NCBI GenBank assembly: GCA_964020085.1
Contig: OZ026598.1
Location: 16,958,772 to 17,022,771 of the forward strand
DNA: 64,000 nt
Reading direction: 5' to 3'
Source: Micromussa lordhowensis
Lineage: Eukaryota > Cnidaria > Anthozoa > Scleractinia > Lobophylliidae
Of the stretch, positions 47,301 to 53,300 are shown in pieces; positions within the stretch are counted from its first letter, which is position 1; every line of letters begins with the position of its first letter. The position numbers and the translations under genes were made by a program. The notes beneath the pieces are model-generated. The model saw nothing but the letters and a program-made list of their open reading frames with translations, did not search any database and was not told where the DNA came from.

Positions 47301-50300
47301 TGTAAGTCGCTACATACGAAAGCACTTTGCCAAATATGCATGGGTTACACTTTCCCATGAAACCAGCGAAGCTCGTGGGATTTCGAGTTCTAGTGTTGTA
47401 TTTAGTGGCGGGGCCAGTAACAATAGCAGCGAAGCTGCTACTGAGTATATGGCGTATGGCGCGCCATTTGTAGCAAAATTACTTTACGACTCGTCATATG
47501 TCGAAATGACATGAAAAAGGTCGAAATAGGTCGAAATAAGTAATGTGATACTGAGTATGGTTAGTATGGCGAGCAGTCAGGTTGACTGAGATCCCGCCAG
47601 TTTCTGACGATATTTACTAACTTGGATGGTAATCGGTAGTGTCGCATTATGCGCCAAAATGTTTCTCTGTGGATACTGTGGAATGATTTTTCAAAATGTT
47701 TAATCTGGTATAGAATGTGATTTTCCATTCCCTCGCCTGTTCCAAGACTGGTAAAGATGTAGTTACCGCAGGATCTTCCTTAATTTTTTTGATGTCAACT
47801 TGCTCTTAACGAATGTCCTTCAGGTTAGAAGTTAAACACTCTTCTATCATCGTACCGAACACTTCAGGGCTTCTGAAACTGAAGAATGGAATCCCTTTTT
47901 TGCAAACAAGATCAAGCCAGCACTCCAATCGACACGCATATTCAAACTCGAAAAGCCAGTTTTCGTGGAAAATGTTCGGGTGGATAATGAGTGTCAGTTA
48001 GTGGTCTGGTCCAGGCAATTTGCCAATCTTCTTCTGGCGGATGGCCTCGAAATTGTTTGGATTTACGGTTTCTCGGTGTTTATGTCACTTTCTTGAGTGG
48101 ACCTCAAGTGTCCAGTTTGTGTTTTCGGGCTCTAGCCAGTTGAGGTTACCATAGAAATGTTCTTGCCATTCATCTCCTCAGGCTGTCTTCTACTTGAGAT
48201 AACATTTTATCGTTCTCATATTTCACAGGTATGTTTCCACTGCTCTATCCATACGTGAGCGTTTCTGCGTCTTCATGTATTGCCGTGCTGCAGCCTCTTC
48301 TGCTTTCTCAGCCATCACTTCGGTATCCCGGTCTGAATATTTTTATCTGGAGTGGTCCTTCACTCTTTCTGTTTTCCTTGGGTTTGTATTTTCCATTTGG
48401 TTTCTTTCTTTAATCTTGTCCCATGTCCACTGCTGTATCCATTCTTCTTTCTTCTTGCATCAGAATCCTCGGATCATCTTGGTTGCTTTTCTCACTGTCC
48501 GGTGAAAACCATTGAGGTCGATTCTACCAATTCTTTCCTTCTCCATAAGGACAAAGTGTCACATTTCTTGGCTTAATACAATGCTTTAACAGCATGGATT
48601 GTTCGAAGGGGTTAAATGCTCGGGGGTACTCTCAGAAAAATTGGGAGGGGATATGAGGCCAGCTTTCCAAAACCCTTACTCTATTTATGACCAAAATCTG
48701 CGATTTTCCCAGCCCTATTTATAACCTGACCAAAAATTCGATATTTTATTTGTGACTGTTGCGGCTGTCACAGTTGCCCTAAACATAATTTGTGAAGGGC
48801 TTTTGTTCTTGGTCTTATCGATAATGATTAAAAAGTAGCTTTTTTGAAAAAAAAACAACATACCCAATTCAAGACTAGAGTACAAAGTCCATACCCTATT
48901 TCTGACCCAAACAGCTTAAAACCATACCCTTTGTAGCCACACATACCTATATAGGCCATATAAGGACTATAAGGGAGTACCCCTTGCGGGGGTAGAACAG
49001 CGTTCAGCGATACTTATAAAGACAGGCTTGATTCTAGTATGGTATGGTATATTGCGCATTCCTCCTGGTGGTGGTGCGGAATGCAGAGGAAAGGGTAAAA
49101 AGGTTTGATTAGAGTGGTTTTCGTAAAGTAAATCGCTCATCAGAGCCTTCTGACTGATTTTTGCCAGCAAAACTATACGACCCCAGGACTTATAAACGGG
49201 TATTTTAATGTTTTCTTAAAATGGCTTGTAAGTGGCCTTGAAATTATCTCGTTGCAAAAAGTATGGTGTCATTCTGGCATCCTCCCAAAGCAGAGTAATA
49301 ACAGCTAATGATGGTCAAATTTATTCCCTTTGTAAACAAACATTTTTTCTCCTAGAAATCCGCTCGATTCCGAAGATGGAGCTATCTTGTTTGATCCTTC
49401 ATTTGAATGGTACTTAGGCGAAACCTTCAAAGACGTCATTTTGGGTGCAGGATTCAAACAAGTACCTTTCAATCACCCTTCTAACATAAAATTTCTGCCA
49501 TGTTCTGTGGGAACGTACTCCAATTCATCCTCTAGAGGTGTTGAAGGATGTATTCAATGCCCTCCAGGTAATCCAAGATAATCATCAAAATAATAACACT
49601 ATCTTAAAAACACCCTTGTACGTAATTGCATTACTCAGTGTATTACAACCACGTCAGCTTTGTAAGCTGTATATAGCCCTCTACTTGACCGTATTATAAT
49701 AAAACTCTTTCAGTATTGTAGATTTGGCTCTTGTTCATGTTGAGATGACTAGATTGTTGCCTTCGAAGTTAACATTATGATATGGCAAGGGGTACAGTTG
49801 AACCTCTATTAAGCCGCCAGTTATCAAAGTGCTGAAATTATTAGTAAAATGCTGTAAATAAAACCCCTAACCGGTCACCCCTACTAAGCGGCCGCGGCCA
49901 CCTTTTGGTCGTCCCGATGAGGGTTTTTCTATTGTATTTATCCCTTTTAAACGGCCACCCAAAATTTAATACATCTAAGTTAACTTTGCTTTGGAAATGG
50001 CGATGGTACATAAGAGTCCGAAATAGAAACTGGCGAGTGATGAAACATTCAAACACATGTTAATCACACATGTTATTCATAATTGTCTTGTCTAATCTAA
50101 ACTAAGTGTCCTCGAAGACGAAGATTCTTTCATTGAGGTACACAAGATCATTTCTAAATTATTAAATTAAACCTATTAACCTCTTAGTTCTTTTCATTCT
50201 TTTCCCACTTATTTTATTCACTTGTTTCCTAACTTTCTAGTTAATAATAATAAAAACAATAATATATATAGATATACTCAAGAAATGTAGAAATGTAGAA

Positions 50301-53300
50301 ACATTTCCCCCCGTGTTCTCAAATGCCCGGAGTGTTTTATCACAGTGCAATCAATACACGGCTTAGGCTTCTTTATTTGCTAAATAAAAACATTTGTAAC
50401 TATTGATAGACTGGCCCGCCTAGACTAGCATAGCTATCCGCGGGCCAGTCCAACTGCAAAATGTAGATTAAGAAATAATGATTGATGGAGTGAGTGAGTG
50501 ACTCCACTTTAACTAAGAAATTCATTCGAAAGTGAAAAATATTCAAGGTACACCATCCTCTATTAAGAGGGGTTCGACTGTATCTGAAGATTCCACTGGT
50601 AATCTAGTATAGCCCCCGGGGGTACTCGCTTGTATGGGCTATATAAATTTGTGTGGCCCCAAAGGGTATCGATTTTCAGCCGTTTTGGTCATAAATAGGG
50701 TATAAAATTTGCGCTCTAGTCTTGATTTGGGTATGCTTTTTAGCGAATGAAGTTTTAGCGAATGAAGTGAATGTCAAAACTAGTGAAACGCACAAATTTT
50801 TTTAATCCAAAAAAGGCGTGGGTGTATCAGGCATTGTTTTTTTGCATATCAAGGTTGAAGCCATCCTGCCGAAACCCAAAAGACATGTAAAAAGTCCCTG
50901 CACTAAAGTACGGATACCAGTTTGAAAACGGCAGAAGACACTCTTATGACGCAGGCAGTTGGCGCCTGCTGTTCGATTCGTCTATCTTGTTTCTTAGATT
51001 CCACTGTTTGTTGGAAATCCCGCCCACAGTAGCACGGAGATTATATGGCTGACTTACTCTAAGGTTTCTCGACATTTCTGCATCCTCTCTTCTGCTTCCT
51101 GTTGACGACAGAGGTGGTTTAAAGTCATCGTGTTAGCATTATTCTTAGAAGAGGTGTGGGATGATGAAGTGAAGAAAAAAACAACATCAACAACCACACA
51201 AACAAATTACATCTGAGTTTTCAGCAATGAAAAATTTGGCCAAAAAGTTCTATTCAATAAGGTTTAGCCAAAACAGCTTGTTTGAATGTTCATAGGTCGG
51301 CTTTGACAAGCAATAGTCGTTCTTTCTCTCTTTCAGTGTCAAGAGCCATCATAACCATTGGATGACCTTATAACTGAAGAGTTGATCCTGCTCTTAAGGA
51401 GGCTCCAAACATTTCCCAGCACTTCCAAGACTTACATTTTAATTTTAACCACTCTATCAATTAATGCTACAATCATGGTATCAAAAAAAAAGCTTCAAAA
51501 CTTTCAAACGTTTAAGGTGGCTTTGAGCGCCACGTGCAGATTTTTTTCAAAACTCTGCTAAAATTTCCATCTTATCCTGCTAGTCAAATACTGATAATAT
51601 AAAACACTTTTGCCATGCCGTTTTTGAATTATAAGTCCTTAAAACGATAATTGTTCTTAGCACGTTATACTGTTGCTATGATAACCTATTGTGTCACGAA
51701 TGATAACAACGTGATCACCAACGATTGCGCAGATTTTTTATATCAATTGATACAGAGTGGTTATAATAACCAATCAAAATCTTAAGTCTTGGAAAATGCT
51801 TGAGACTACTTTGAGTCGCCTTAAGCGAGTTCAATTAACATAATTAATCCTTTTGATTTGAATGCATCCCTTAGAAATCGGAGCCATATTCTCTAAGCAA
51901 ATAAATTAAAGTCTAAAATTAATTTGGGGATATGGAAGCACCTATTTAAAAGTGTTTTTTCTCTTTTCTTGAACCTGGGCTGACACACGTTCGTGTCCTT
52001 TTCCTTAGGTGGATTTTACTCTGACGATGTAGGTTACGTTGCCGAAACCTGCAAGGAATGTCCAAATGGTTCCTTTGTTGCATTTGATGAAGCACCCGGA
52101 ACTCAACCACAAGATTGCAAGTCTTGTCCACTAGGTATAAAGCAATCATATGCCATTGACCTGATAATGTACACAACCTTGCTTTGTACAGAGAGATTTT
52201 GGACTTTTGTTTCAGCTCGAGGGTTATTCATTCTTCGAGTTAACATTTCTTGCTTTACTTGAACATAGCGTTACCGATTTGATTTGCTCTGCGTATGCGG
52301 CAGAATAATGCCTACGGTTGCACGTTATCGTGCAACTTTGTCAAGCTTTTGGTCAAACCATGTGCCATTCAATAATACAGAGTACAAGGTTATTGAAAAG
52401 CGGTTGAGCAGATTTTTTTAAGGAGATATTAAAGTAAATACTAAACTCGCGCAACAACCAAGCCGTATTAGACACATTTCTTGAGCCAGGTGCATCTAGA
52501 CTATCTCCTTTTGACGAAACTTATTACACTTTCATTTTCCAGATATGATACTGTACAACATACAACTTATATTTCTTGTCCAAACCGTGAGTTAATACCA
52601 AAATGTTTCGCATTTCGCTGACAATTGTCATGTATGCCGTGAAAAATGCGTCAGTGGTTCAGTTGTTTCCTTACTAGCAAGTGTATTCTAACATCCATTG
52701 CAGGAGTATTTTCGATAGATCTTTCCATATAATGATTGGTTTAGGATTGTTTAAGGCGGAAGGGGAATGAAACCACGGGGTCTAAGGACAGGGCTCAGCC
52801 CAATTATTTTTTGTTTTTGCCTGCTCCGTCGTTGCCCTCGCGCTTCGCGCTAGGTCTGTCGCTGGCTTTTTACTAGGAAAGAATTAAAAGAAACGGCTGC
52901 TTAGAGACCGTAGATACATTAACTAACGTGATATCGTAAGTTTTGATATTGTAATATTCTAAAATTAAAACTATTATATCATGTGGAAACTCTTTCTGAC
53001 ATGTAGCTGTGTGCCACTTGCACACTGCGCCTGAAACTTTCAGTGCGCTTCAAGCTTCAGACTACATTAGAGGACGGTCTTGGTCGCAAAGATCAAATAG
53101 GAGTGAAATGAACAGACTTTGAATGCAATGATTACATCATATTTCACATTAAGGTCCTCGCTAGACTTAAGTAATTAATAACTAAAAAGTCAGTGTGTAA
53201 AGTACATTATCCATAGCAAACTTTAACAATTCATTGAAAACTTTTACTTTAAAACGAAAACAAACAACAGTTATCGATAACTAATTCATTGTTTAGATTA

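Noticed and set aside
48231..48576. Overlapping hydrophobic plus-strand frames, possible extra membrane exon
   Set aside because: No acceptor/donor pair gives a matching phase with exons 18 and 19, and the hydrophobicity comes from T-rich sequence in three frames at once.
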